DNA of 64,000 nucleotides from Clostridiales bacterium. Its GTDB lineage: Bacteria > Bacillota_A > Clostridia > Oscillospirales > Oscillospiraceae. The position numbers and the translations under genes are program-made. A model generated the notes under the pieces. The model saw nothing but the letters and a program-made list of their open reading frames with translations. It was not told the DNA's origin and searched no databases. The stretch is taken from assembly GCA_004553625.1 (NCBI GenBank), contig SFKX01000005.1:62001-126000 (forward strand), read 5' to 3'. This document shows positions 41,664-49,504 of the stretch, in pieces (within the stretch, counting starts at the first letter, position 1; each line of letters starts with the position of its first letter).

Positions 41664-42563
41664 ATGGAACTGCGCACCTTGCACTATTTTCTTACCGTAG
41701 CCCGGGAACAGAGCATCTCCGCAGCGGCAGAGTCCCTGCACATCTCCCAGCCTGCCTTGTCCACCCAACTTAAAGCGATGGAAGAAGAACTGGGGAAACA
41801 ACTGCTTATCCGTGGGACCAAGGGCTCCCGGAAAGTTGTGCTTACAGAGGAGGGCATGATTTTGCGCCGCCGGGCAGAGGAGATCCTCTCCCTGGTTCAA
41901 AAGGCAGAGGAGGAAATCACCCGTTCTGACGAGACCATCGTGGGCGATGTGGTGATTGGCGCCGGGGAGACTGACAACGTGCGCCTGCTGGCCCAGGCCG
42001 CAAAGGGCCTGCAGAAACAATATCCAGATATTCACTACCACATCTCCAGCGGCAACGCGGAGTACGTGTTAGAATATCTGGATAAGGGGCTGATAGATTT
42101 CGGCCTGCTGTTCCGGGAGCCCGACCCAAAGAAATATGAGTGTCTGACCCTGCCCGCAGGAGATGTCTGGGGCGTACTGATGCGTCGGGACGCCCCACTG
42201 GCCGGACACACCGCCGTGTACCCGGAGGACCTGTGGGAGCTGCCGCTCATTATCTCCCATCAGAAGGGGGATGACCACCGTCTGGCCCAGTGGATGGGGC
42301 GGGAAATCGCCGAGCTGAATGTGGTGGCGACCTATAATCTGGTGTTCAACGCCTCCCTCTTGGTGGACGAGGGCCTGGGCTATGCCCTGTGCTTTGACAA
42401 GCTGATCCACACAGATGGGACCAACCTGTGCTTCCGCCCGTTCTCCCCGCCGCTGGAGGCGCCGGGCTATATCATCTGGAAAAAATACCAGATCTTTTCC
42501 AAGGCTGCGGGGCGTTTCCTTCAGGCCGTTCGGGAGATGATCTCTGATGAACATCGCTTGTGA
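41664..42563 (+). CDS. LysR family transcriptional regulator
   Basis: A 299-residue regulator with a standard LysR HTH (ELRTLHYFLTVAREQSISAAAESLHISQPALSTQLKAMEEELG) and a periplasmic-binding-like effector domain (DVVIGAGETDNVRLLAQ, PLIISHQKGDD). The ATG at 41664 has AAGGAGGGG before it; an earlier in-frame ATG would include the operator. Divergent from the seven-gene redox cassette, which it very likely controls through the palindrome at 41605-41629. Confidence 0.95.
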   Translation: MELRTLHYFLTVAREQSISAAAESLHISQPALSTQLKAMEEELGKQLLIRGTKGSRKVVLTEEGMILRRRAEEILSLVQKAEEEITRSDETIVGDVVIGAGETDNVRLLAQAAKGLQKQYPDIHYHISSGNAEYVLEYLDKGLIDFGLLFREPDPKKYECLTLPAGDVWGVLMRRDAPLAGHTAVYPEDLWELPLIISHQKGDDHRLAQWMGREIAELNVVATYNLVFNASLLVDEGLGYALCFDKLIHTDGTNLCFRPFSPPLEAPGYIIWKKYQIFSKAAGRFLQAVREMISDEHRL

Positions 42564-43195
42564 ATCCATCCGGCCAACAGCTCTGGGAAACAATATCTTT
42601 TTTACAGCTTCGCAAATCCTAAGTCGTCTCCAGCAAAAACGGCTTAAATCATTTTCTGTCCTGAGATACCATGCTGATTACCAGAGAAATGACGCACCGG
42701 CGCCGACTTTGTCGCCCAAGCGGGATATGCGGCTAAGGAAAACTTCTCTAAAGCACTCAAGCATGCGGCACGGGTTTTCGCAATGCGGAATACCGCCATG
42801 GTGGGTACCTCTTTCCTTGGGCTTTGAAAAGTGTTCGTTTGGGCGGTTTCACTCCGCTACATCGCCGCCTGCCTCCCGTGAGGAGAAGGATATGTGCAAG
42901 GTCATTTGTACCGTCCACAGTCGAAAAGAGAGGGGCTTTTCCACCCTAAAACGTACACGGGTTTGAGGCCTTAAAAAAGGCGACTGTTATCAAAAACTGC
43001 CGCCCGAAGGGGGTGTACATACAGGTTATTTGCTATCCGGCAAGCCAGGAAACCGTTGATATTGCCGGGTTTTCCAAATAATTCTATATAACCGCTCATA
43101 CCAGCGGCTCTCGGTTTTCCGGGGGCCGCTTTTTTCGGACCGGCTGTGTCAAGCGCTCTTTCCTCCTCATAGACTGTCCTGCGGAGGTGAGTGGT
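42564..43195. other. Gene-poor stretch with possible coding debris and a terminator
   Basis: About 630 bp after the LysR gene. A 44-codon stretch at 42693-42827 reads like protein (GADFVAQAGYAAKENFSKAL) but is closed by a stop on both sides and lacks a start with an SD, so it may be a decayed fragment. An overlapping frame at 42547-42966 has biased, Arg/Ser-rich composition and no recognisable domain. No intact gene is accepted. The next host-type gene starts at 43196. Confidence 0.45.
43103..43135 (+). terminator. Rho-independent terminator
   Basis: 12-bp stem AGCGGCTCTCGG / CCGGGGGCCGCT (43103-43114 / 43119-43130) with two G-T pairs, TTTT loop and TTTTTT after it. It closes the stretch after the LysR cassette. 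Confidence 0.82.
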
Positions 43196-43585
43196 TTGAG
43201 ACAGAACGGTCAGGCGGATCTCTGGCTCGTCATATTCCTCGCCGTGCTGCTGGCGCAGTCGGCGTTCAGTCTTTTCGCGCCCGCCCCAGTCGATGGCTCC
43301 GGCGGCATAGACGTCATCGTGCGCACCTCGGCCGCCGCCATCTTCGGTTATTTTCTCAGCTCGGGCGCCCCGCCCGCAGGCAGACTGCGCATCCGCGCCG
43401 TCTCCTGTACAGGCCTCTTCTGCCTCCTGACCCTCCTGGCCCTGAGAGCCGCCGCCGTGTCCAGGCCCTGGCTCCTCGGCTCCGACTCCGCCACCGCCAC
43501 CGTCGCGCAGCTGCGCGACTTCGTCTCCGGCTGCGTGGGCTTCCTCATTGGCAGCCCCGGCGGCGGTCAGTCCAACCAAAATTAG
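43196..43585 (+). CDS. Small membrane protein with three or four spans
   Basis: A 129-residue protein with hydrophobic segments at about 10-30, 42-60, 72-95 and 108-122, and Gly/Pro-rich connecting loops. The TTG at 43196 lies 6 bp after GGAGGTGAG; a GTG at 43187 is inside the SD region. It is followed 25 bp later by the repeat protein. Its size and shape recall phage holin-like or small accessory membrane proteins, but no domain is recognisable. Confidence 0.62.
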   Translation: MRQNGQADLWLVIFLAVLLAQSAFSLFAPAPVDGSGGIDVIVRTSAAAIFGYFLSSGAPPAGRLRIRAVSCTGLFCLLTLLALRAAAVSRPWLLGSDSATATVAQLRDFVSGCVGFLIGSPGGGQSNQN

Positions 43586-43610
43586 CTTTGATCCAGGAGG
43601 TCATATAATA

Positions 43611-44462
43611 ATGGATGAGATCAGGCAAGACCTGCTCAGTTTGAATTACAGCCCCAGTTTCCAGATCTCCGGTATGCAGGAGGCCGACGTAAACCTCAGC
43701 CTCCCGCCCGCGACCCTGTCCGCCTCCATCAGCGGCAGCGTGACCGGCGGCGCCCTGCCGCTCGCAGACGCCACCGTAAAGCTCTTCGACAGCAGCGGCG
43801 CGCCCTTTATGCACACCGTCACCGACGCCTCCGGCAGCTTCAGCTTTGACGTCGTACCCGCCGGGACTTACAGCCTCGCCGCCGTGCGCGAGGGCTACCT
43901 GCTCAGCCCCTCCGTTGCCGTAACGCTCTCCGCTGGCGGCATCGCCTCTGTCTCCCTCGCCTGTACGCCGGAGACAGCTCTCTCCCTAGGCGCCGTCGCC
44001 GGCACGGTCAACTCTGTCGGGCTCGACGGTAACGGCCCAGTCGCAGGCGCCAAGCTCAGCCTCTCCAATCTCTCCGGCGCCGTCCTTGCCACCACCTACA
44101 GCGCCGACGACGGCGAGTTCGTCTTTTACGACGTGGCGGACGGCGTCTACAGCCTGACCGCTACAGCTTCCGGCTATTCCGCCGCCGCGCCCATCGCCGT
44201 CACCATCCTGGACGGCTCCATCGCCAACGTGAACGTCTCCATGGTCGTGGACGGGCGCGTCTACAACGGCACTGTCAGCGGCATTATACGCAACTCCGCC
44301 GGAGCCACCGTCGCGGGCTGCTTCGTCGGTCTCTACTCCGTCACCGGCATAGGCGACACCAAGGTGGAGACCCTCGTCGCCACCACGCGCACGAACACCG
44401 AGGGCAAGTATCTCTTCGGCGGCGTAGTCGCGGGAGAATATGTCGTCAAGGCCAAGCTCTGA
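43611..44462 (+). CDS. Carboxypeptidase-regulatory-like (beta-sandwich) repeat protein
   Basis: A 283-residue protein with three carboxypeptidase-regulatory-like modules, each with a G-x-V start (SGSVTGGALPLADATVKL, AGTVNSVGLDGNGPVAGAKL, SGIIRNSAGATVAGCFVGL) and a GTYSLAA/DGVYSLTA/GEYVVKAK end. Each is about 85-90 residues. There is no signal peptide, anchor or sortase motif. AGGAGG lies 9 bp before the ATG. Such modules usually occur in surface proteins; a cytosolic or non-classically exported copy is unusual. Confidence 0.83.
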   Translation: MDEIRQDLLSLNYSPSFQISGMQEADVNLSLPPATLSASISGSVTGGALPLADATVKLFDSSGAPFMHTVTDASGSFSFDVVPAGTYSLAAVREGYLLSPSVAVTLSAGGIASVSLACTPETALSLGAVAGTVNSVGLDGNGPVAGAKLSLSNLSGAVLATTYSADDGEFVFYDVADGVYSLTATASGYSAAAPIAVTILDGSIANVNVSMVVDGRVYNGTVSGIIRNSAGATVAGCFVGLYSVTGIGDTKVETLVATTRTNTEGKYLFGGVVAGEYVVKAKL

Positions 44463-44467
44463 GACAA

Positions 44468-44510
44468 AAAAAGTTTCCCTTTCTCCCGCTGGGAGAAAGG
44501 GAAACTTTTT
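44468..44510. terminator. Very long perfect bidirectional terminator
   Basis: Perfect 20-bp stem (44468-44487 / 44491-44510) with a GCT loop, with A-tract and T-tract ends. It lies between the convergent repeat-protein and DUF2461 genes. Confidence 0.95.
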
Positions 44511-45183
44511 ATTCCGCGCGGCTTCGCCCCACTGCCTCCAGGAAAAGGCGGTATACAGGAGCGATGGACCGGAAGTCCGCTGCCAGCCGTTCCGGCAGTT
44601 CCTCTGAAAACAGCAGGTCCAGGTCCGGCTCCTCATGCGTCAGGCAGGCGCTTTTGAGGTCCAGCCATTCGCGCTTTTCCGGGCTCTCATCGGGGTGCTT
44701 GCTGCGCTTGTAGCGCTCGTTCTCCAGCACGAATGCGCTCTGATTTTTGTAGGCGCGCAGGGCTTCGCGCCAGACCGGCGCGTCGGTCTGGATGAGCCCT
44801 CGCAGCTCATTCATGGTCGCCGGCTCCGTCTTGTACCAGCCGCAGCCCCAGCGCAGCGCACGGGGCGAGAACTCGAACCAGTAGCCGGGCAGACCCTGCT
44901 GCTTCGCCCGGAGCAGTATGAGCCACATGACGTCCCTGAATATGGGCAGTTCCGGCCCCCGGCGCGTGTCGCGCCAGATGCGTGAGATGCTCTTGCCCAC
45001 CTTTGGTATACACATTATCGCCGGGTCTATCTCCGCCATAGCCGGAGAGAGCGCCTCGACCAGCTCCGCCAGCGGCTCGACCACCAGGCGTTCGTACTCC
45101 GCCCTGTGCTCGTGGAACCAGACCCGCGAGTCCATCAGTTTGTTGCGCACCAAAAATTCCAGCGTCTCATCAGTAAAAGGCAA
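44509..45183 (-). CDS. DUF2461 family protein
   Basis: A 224-residue protein of the DUF2461/TIGR02453 family (FLVRNKLMDSRVWFHEHRAEYERLVVEPL; FRDVMWLILLRAKQQGLPGYWFEFSPRALRWGCGWY). The family is widespread and uncharacterised. It is transcribed alone, ending at a shared bidirectional terminator. Length is normal and no features suggest decay. Confidence 0.9.
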   Translation of the reverse strand: MPFTDETLEFLVRNKLMDSRVWFHEHRAEYERLVVEPLAELVEALSPAMAEIDPAIMCIPKVGKSISRIWRDTRRGPELPIFRDVMWLILLRAKQQGLPGYWFEFSPRALRWGCGWYKTEPATMNELRGLIQTDAPVWREALRAYKNQSAFVLENERYKRSKHPDESPEKREWLDLKSACLTHEEPDLDLLFSEELPERLAADFRSIAPVYRLFLEAVGRSRAE

Positions 45184-45286
45184 AATATCCGCCTCCCTTC
45201 CGGGACATTATAGCACATGCGCGCAAGTCCGGGAACTTTTTGCGCTCTCCTGCGTCTGCGCTCATATGACATTTTTCGCCCTTTAT

Positions 45287-45315
45287 TTGTGAGATAAAGT
45301 GTGCTAATATATATT
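45287..45315 (+). promoter_or_regulatory. Promoter of the rhomboid-like gene
   Basis: TTGTGA at 45287-45292, a 17-bp spacer and TATATT at 45310-45315. Confidence 0.65.
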
Positions 45316-45352
45316 GGTATGTTGAAGAGAATTCCCCCACGGAGGTAAATAT

Positions 45353-46210
45353 ATGCGCAGCTTTATGAAAAAGGTGGACCTGTTCTGCTACAAGCACCCT
45401 CGGTTCGGCGTGAACAACCTGATGCTCTATATCGTATTCGGCACGCTCGCTGTGTGGCTGCTGGGCGCCATGGATACTACCTACACCCTCGTCAACGCCC
45501 TCACCTTCAATGCGGCCGCCGTGCTCAAGGGCCAGGTGTGGAGGCTCGTGACCTTTGTCTTTATCCCACAATCGGGCGGCATATGGCTGTTTTTGTTCCT
45601 CTATTTCTACTACTTCGTTGGCAGCACCCTGGAGCGCGAATGGGGTCCGGGCAGGTTCACGATCTATTACCTGACGGGTATGCTCATGAACATAATCTAC
45701 GGCTTTGTAGTCTACTTCGTCACCGGCATGTCCTACTCCATGAACGCAAACTACATAAACCTCTCCATGTTCTTTGCCTTTGCAACGCTTTTCCCGGACA
45801 ACATGGTGCTGCTCTTCTTCATAATACCCATCAAGATGAAATGGCTCGCCATCATCGACGCACTGTACTTTGCCTACGCGATCATCTCAGACTTTGCCGG
45901 CGGGATGGGGCTCATGAGCTTTTTGCCGCTCGTCGCGATACTCAATTACTTCCTCTTCTGCGGCGGAGAGCTGTTCTACACCGTAATGCCCCGCGGTCGG
46001 CAGCAGCGAAAGAACACCGTGGACTTCAAGCGCGAAGTCCGGAAGATAAAATACGAGACCAAAAACAAGAACTATATGCACAAATGCGCGGTGTGCGGCA
46101 GGACTGACGCGGACTATCCCGAGCTGGAGTTCCGTTACTGCTCGCGCTGTGCCGGCTATCACTGCTTCTGTCAGGACCATATAAACAACCACGTCCACTT
46201 CACGGAGTAA
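45353..46210 (+). CDS. Rhomboid-like membrane protein lacking the catalytic Ser, with a C-terminal zinc ribbon
   Basis: A 285-residue protein with six membrane spans in rhomboid arrangement (GQVWRLVTFVFIP, LFLYFYYFVGSTLEREWG, TIYYLTGMLMNII). The active-site GxSG is replaced by YINLSMFFAFATLFPDN, so it is probably an inactive pseudo-rhomboid. After the last span the cytoplasmic tail holds Cys/His pairs (CAVCG, CSRCAGYHCFCQDH) that form a small zinc-binding module. ACGGAGG precedes the ATG. It may act as a chaperone- or assembly-type protein rather than a protease. Confidence 0.86.
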   Translation: MRSFMKKVDLFCYKHPRFGVNNLMLYIVFGTLAVWLLGAMDTTYTLVNALTFNAAAVLKGQVWRLVTFVFIPQSGGIWLFLFLYFYYFVGSTLEREWGPGRFTIYYLTGMLMNIIYGFVVYFVTGMSYSMNANYINLSMFFAFATLFPDNMVLLFFIIPIKMKWLAIIDALYFAYAIISDFAGGMGLMSFLPLVAILNYFLFCGGELFYTVMPRGRQQRKNTVDFKREVRKIKYETKNKNYMHKCAVCGRTDADYPELEFRYCSRCAGYHCFCQDHINNHVHFTE

Positions 46211-46265
46211 TAATCCGGGACAGGCTGAAATAACGATATACAAATATCACGTTGGTGGTGGGAAA

Positions 46266-48056
46266 ATGGGAAGGAGAAATTCCAGCAGACGGCGCAGATA
46301 CAACCCGTCGCATGTGCGCACTGTCGTCACGAGCAGCATGATGCTGATCTGCGTGATCGTGCTCTGCCTTATCGTTGGAAAAAACATAAAGCTCAACAGG
46401 GCCGACGACACCGGCCCTGACGCAACGCCCCCCGCAGCGTCCAGCGAGAGCCCCGACCCCGGCGTCGTGCCGACGGACGAGTCCGGACAGCCGGCGGAAA
46501 CGCAGGTCCCGGAGCCGACCCCGGCCCCCGAGCCTTTTGAGCCCCACGCCGTGGACTCAACTCAGCCATCCAATTTCATCTCCTATACGAACGTCATGGT
46601 AAACGACACTCTGCTTGACGGCGCCTATACGGCGGAACAGGAGATCAACTTCGGCGCTGGCTCGGAGTACTCGGCTCTGCCGGGAGTTATCACCTTCGGC
46701 GGCAACAACTATAGAGACGGCTATTCCTACGGCACTGCTAATATCACTCAAAAGAAGTTCGGCTCTCAATGGACGGCCGCCACGGGCTCTCTGGTGGCTC
46801 CTGGAGGGGTCTACTGGTCCGGTAACGGTTGGACCGGCCAGCCTCTCATCGCAGAGTGGCCGAAGGAAACCCGCCAGATCATGAACATGTACGACTGGGC
46901 CAAGCAGCAGGAGACGCTCGTGGAAGTCGTGTATCCGTCAATGGACGGCTATGTCTATTTCTACGAATTGCAAACCGGTAAGGCCACGCGAGACGCGCTT
47001 AATCTGGGCTACACCTTCAAGGGTACCGGTACTCTCGACCCGAGGGGCTATCCCCTGCTGGTCGTCGGCAGCGGCTACAACAGCAACCGCGGCACGTCGC
47101 ATGTTTTCATCGTGAGCCTCATAGATTTCTCGATACTCTATGAGTTCGGCGCGTCGGACAGCTTCGCGCTGCGCGCATGGCCGATGTATGACTCCGCACC
47201 GCTCATAGACGCGGAAACGGACCAGCTCATCTACTGCGGCGAGAACGGCGTGATATACATCATCACCCTAGGCACTCAGTACGACGAGTCCGCAGGTACG
47301 ATCTCCGTGAACCCGACAAGGACGGTGAAGTGGCGCTATCAGAGCACACGCGGGAGCCTCTACTCCTTCTGGCTGGGCTTTGAGGATTCGCCCGTCATCT
47401 ATCAGGGTCATCTGATGGTAGCGGACAACGGCGGCAACCTCATCTGCCTGGACCTGAACACGCTGGAGCTGGTCTGGGTGCAGGACACCCTGGACGACTC
47501 GAACAGTACTCCTGTCCTGGAGGTAGAGGACGGGCATCCGTATCTGTATATAAGCACGTCCTTCCACCTGGGCTGGCGCTCCAGCACCACGGCGGACGTA
47601 CCGATATGGAAGATAGACGCTGAGACGGGCGAAATAGTGTGGCAGCGGAGTTACAGCTGCTACAGCGTCGAGGACCTGTCCGGCGGCGTACAGGGCAGCA
47701 TAGTATCGGGCAAGAACAACGTGTCGGACCTGATATTTGTACCTGTGGCGCGGCATCCGACTGCCGGCGGCGGCACTCTGGTCGCACTGGACAAGGCAAC
47801 TGGCGAAGAGGTCTGGGCATTTGAGACGCAGGTCTACAGCTGGTGCACGCCGACGGTATTCTACGATCAGAACGGGGACGGATATATACTTTACTGCACG
47901 GCGGGTCAATATCTGTACCTTCTGGACGCCAGAACAATGGAGATCCTTGATTCGAAGAATCTGGGCGGCACAATAGAGGCGACGCCCGCGGTGTATGGCA
48001 ACTATGCAGTTGTGGGTACTCGCAGCGGAACGATCTATGGAATAACGCTCACATGA
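46266..48056 (+). CDS. Membrane-anchored PQQ-like beta-propeller protein
   Basis: A 596-residue protein with an Arg-rich N-terminus, a single membrane anchor (TSSMMLICVIVLCLIVG), a Pro/Thr/Asp-rich linker (~35-105) and a large domain of repeated propeller blades (VALDKATGEEVWAFET, ICLDLNTLELVWVQD, IYGITL). The blades are of the PQQ/BamB type but without the PQQ-binding residues being evident, so it is probably a structural or ligand-binding propeller at the cell surface. GGTGGTGGGAAA precedes the ATG. Confidence 0.86.
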   Translation: MGRRNSSRRRRYNPSHVRTVVTSSMMLICVIVLCLIVGKNIKLNRADDTGPDATPPAASSESPDPGVVPTDESGQPAETQVPEPTPAPEPFEPHAVDSTQPSNFISYTNVMVNDTLLDGAYTAEQEINFGAGSEYSALPGVITFGGNNYRDGYSYGTANITQKKFGSQWTAATGSLVAPGGVYWSGNGWTGQPLIAEWPKETRQIMNMYDWAKQQETLVEVVYPSMDGYVYFYELQTGKATRDALNLGYTFKGTGTLDPRGYPLLVVGSGYNSNRGTSHVFIVSLIDFSILYEFGASDSFALRAWPMYDSAPLIDAETDQLIYCGENGVIYIITLGTQYDESAGTISVNPTRTVKWRYQSTRGSLYSFWLGFEDSPVIYQGHLMVADNGGNLICLDLNTLELVWVQDTLDDSNSTPVLEVEDGHPYLYISTSFHLGWRSSTTADVPIWKIDAETGEIVWQRSYSCYSVEDLSGGVQGSIVSGKNNVSDLIFVPVARHPTAGGGTLVALDKATGEEVWAFETQVYSWCTPTVFYDQNGDGYILYCTAGQYLYLLDARTMEILDSKNLGGTIEATPAVYGNYAVVGTRSGTIYGITLT

Positions 48057-48064
48057 CAAATAAA

Positions 48065-48106
48065 AGCGCGGCGGGAGAAAAAAGTTCTTGCAATCCCCGC
48101 CGCGCT
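48065..48106. terminator. Hairpin spanning the -35 region of tRNA-Pro
   Basis: Perfect 11-bp inverted repeat AGCGCGGCGGG (48065-48075) and CCCGCCGCGCT (48096-48106) with a 20-nt loop that contains the -35 box of tRNA-Pro. It follows the propeller gene by 9 bp but has no T-run. Confidence 0.5.
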
Positions 48107-48116
48107 GTGCTATTAT
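48088..48116 (+). promoter_or_regulatory. Promoter of tRNA-Pro
   Basis: TTGCAA at 48088-48093, a 17-bp spacer and TATTAT at 48111-48116. Transcription should begin near 48123, just before the tRNA. Confidence 0.7.
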
Positions 48117-48130
48117 AACAAGGCTGATAA

Positions 48131-48206
48131 CCGGGTGTGGCGCAGATGGTAGCGCGCTTGAATGGGGTTCAAGAGGCCGCTGGTTCAAATCCAGTCACTC
48201 GGACCA
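48131..48206 (+). tRNA. tRNA-Pro (anticodon GGG)
   Basis: A 76-nt tRNA with acceptor CCGGGTG / CACTCGG (one G-T pair), anticodon stem CTTGA / TCAAG around ATGGGGT with anticodon GGG, T-loop GGTTCAAATCC and an encoded CCA. It borders the integrative element and is the likely attachment site. Confidence 0.92.
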
Positions 48207-48207
48207 T

Positions 48208-48243
48208 AAAAAGTCCTGAAATCGTGAGATTTCAGGACTTTTT
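48208..48243. terminator. Terminator after tRNA-Pro
   Basis: Perfect 16-bp stem (48208-48223 / 48228-48243) with a GTGA loop, A-tract and T-tract ends. Confidence 0.92.
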
Positions 48244-48282
48244 CTTTATCTTCATCCCAAAATCTATCGTTTTGCAAGCTTC

Positions 48283-48314
48283 GTACCAGAATGCGTACCA
48301 GAACTGTACCAGAA
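48283..48314. repeat. Three direct repeats of GTACCAGAA, candidate integrase arm sites
   Basis: GTACCAGAA occurs at 48283-48291, 48295-48303 and 48306-48314, spaced 12 and 11 bp apart, between tRNA-Pro and the integrase gene. The position and helical spacing fit arm-type binding sites of a tyrosine integrase. Confidence 0.7.
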
Positions 48315-48351
48315 TTGCGTTTGAAAGTAATGGACTTATTGCGACGATTTG

Positions 48352-49452
48352 CTACGCCCCGATCAGCTTTGCAAGGCTTTCCACGGCGGTGGCTTTTACG
48401 CCGTCCTGGACGTGGAGATAGTGCTCTGTCATGTCCACATTTGCGTGCCCGGCAAGGGACTGTATCGTCTCCATGGGGACGCCCTGGGCCTGCAGCTGAC
48501 TTACGAAGGTGTGCCGGCATGAGTGCGGCGTGAGCGGCCTGACGCCCGGGACCGACTTCAGCGCGGCGGCAAACTTGTCGCGGAAATGCGTCGGGTTGCA
48601 GGGCTTGTCCACGCCTTTGCCGGTCCAGAGATAGGGCGTGCAGTACTCGCGCAGGCCGGCCACCATGCCGCGATATGCCTTGGGTATAGGTACATCCCGG
48701 ACGCTGCTGGCGCTCTTCGTGTCGCCTACGAACACCGTGCCCTTGACCTGCTTCACCGCTTGGCGGATATGTACGCACGAGCCGTCGGGCTCGATGTGCC
48801 CGGCCTCCAGCGCGAGCAGCTCCTGGGAACGCATCCCCGTGAGGAGCAGCAGCCTTATGCTGTCGCCCGTCTTGTCGTGCGGCAGGTACTTGAACAGCTT
48901 TCGGACTTCTTCCGCTGTGAAGGAGTCCTTTTTGCTTTTCCGGGGCGCGTGCCGCGTCTTGTCCGCGAGCTCGACCGGGTTCTTGAGGATGAGGTCGTTT
49001 GCCTGGGCCTTGCGCATGATCTGGAACATCATGCCCCGGCACTTGGACGCCTGCGACTGGTGCGTGCCGTCCTTCGTCATCTCGCGCAGGAAGGCCTCGA
49101 CATCCGAGGCGCGTATGCTCCTCAGCGGCTTTGAGCCAAAGGCCTTGTTAAGGATCTTGAGCGTGTAGCCGTAGCTCTCATAGGTCGTGGGTGAGACCTG
49201 ATCCTTGTATCCCTCATACCACGACTGAGCCCACTCGCCGAACTTCAGCTCCTTCTTCGTCATGTCGAGACCCGCTTCGACCGCAGCCCGGTAATCCCTG
49301 ACTTTCTGTAATACTTCCTTTCGTGTTCTGGCATAGAAGCTCTTGTATTCTCTCTTTCCGTTGGGCTGAAAGCCCGTCATGATCATACACTCCCAGAGAC
49401 CGCTGCTGCGCTTGCGCAGGGCGCCCTCACCGTTGGAGCGTTTTCCCGGCAT
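48352..49452 (-). CDS. Tyrosine site-specific integrase
   Basis: A 366-residue phage/ICE-type tyrosine recombinase with an AP2-like N-terminal arm-binding domain, a core SAM-like domain (KFGEWAQSWYEGYKDQVSPTTYESY) and a catalytic domain with R (LLLTGMRSQELLAL), H-x-x-R (HSCRHTF), a late H (LAGHANVDMTEHY) and the nucleophile Tyr in that last block. AGGAGGAG precedes the ATG. It is oriented away from the rest of the element, with its 3' end toward tRNA-Pro, as is usual for elements in tRNA genes. It should catalyse integration and, with the HTH protein downstream, excision. Confidence 0.95.
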   Translation of the reverse strand: MPGKRSNGEGALRKRSSGLWECMIMTGFQPNGKREYKSFYARTRKEVLQKVRDYRAAVEAGLDMTKKELKFGEWAQSWYEGYKDQVSPTTYESYGYTLKILNKAFGSKPLRSIRASDVEAFLREMTKDGTHQSQASKCRGMMFQIMRKAQANDLILKNPVELADKTRHAPRKSKKDSFTAEEVRKLFKYLPHDKTGDSIRLLLLTGMRSQELLALEAGHIEPDGSCVHIRQAVKQVKGTVFVGDTKSASSVRDVPIPKAYRGMVAGLREYCTPYLWTGKGVDKPCNPTHFRDKFAAALKSVPGVRPLTPHSCRHTFVSQLQAQGVPMETIQSLAGHANVDMTEHYLHVQDGVKATAVESLAKLIGA

Positions 49453-49504
49453 AGAACTCCTCCTTTATTCTTTTTTTATTATAAGAAAAGGCCGAGCCGC
49501 TTGC

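Noticed and set aside
42547..42966. A 139-codon plus-strand frame overlapping the LysR stop
   Set aside because: Biased Arg/Ser/His composition, no SD and an internal mix of possible debris; not accepted as a gene.
48283..48314. Possible CRISPR-like repeats
   Set aside because: Only three 9-bp units with 2-3 bp between them, next to an integrase; arm-type sites explain them better. No CRISPR array or cas gene was found in the window.
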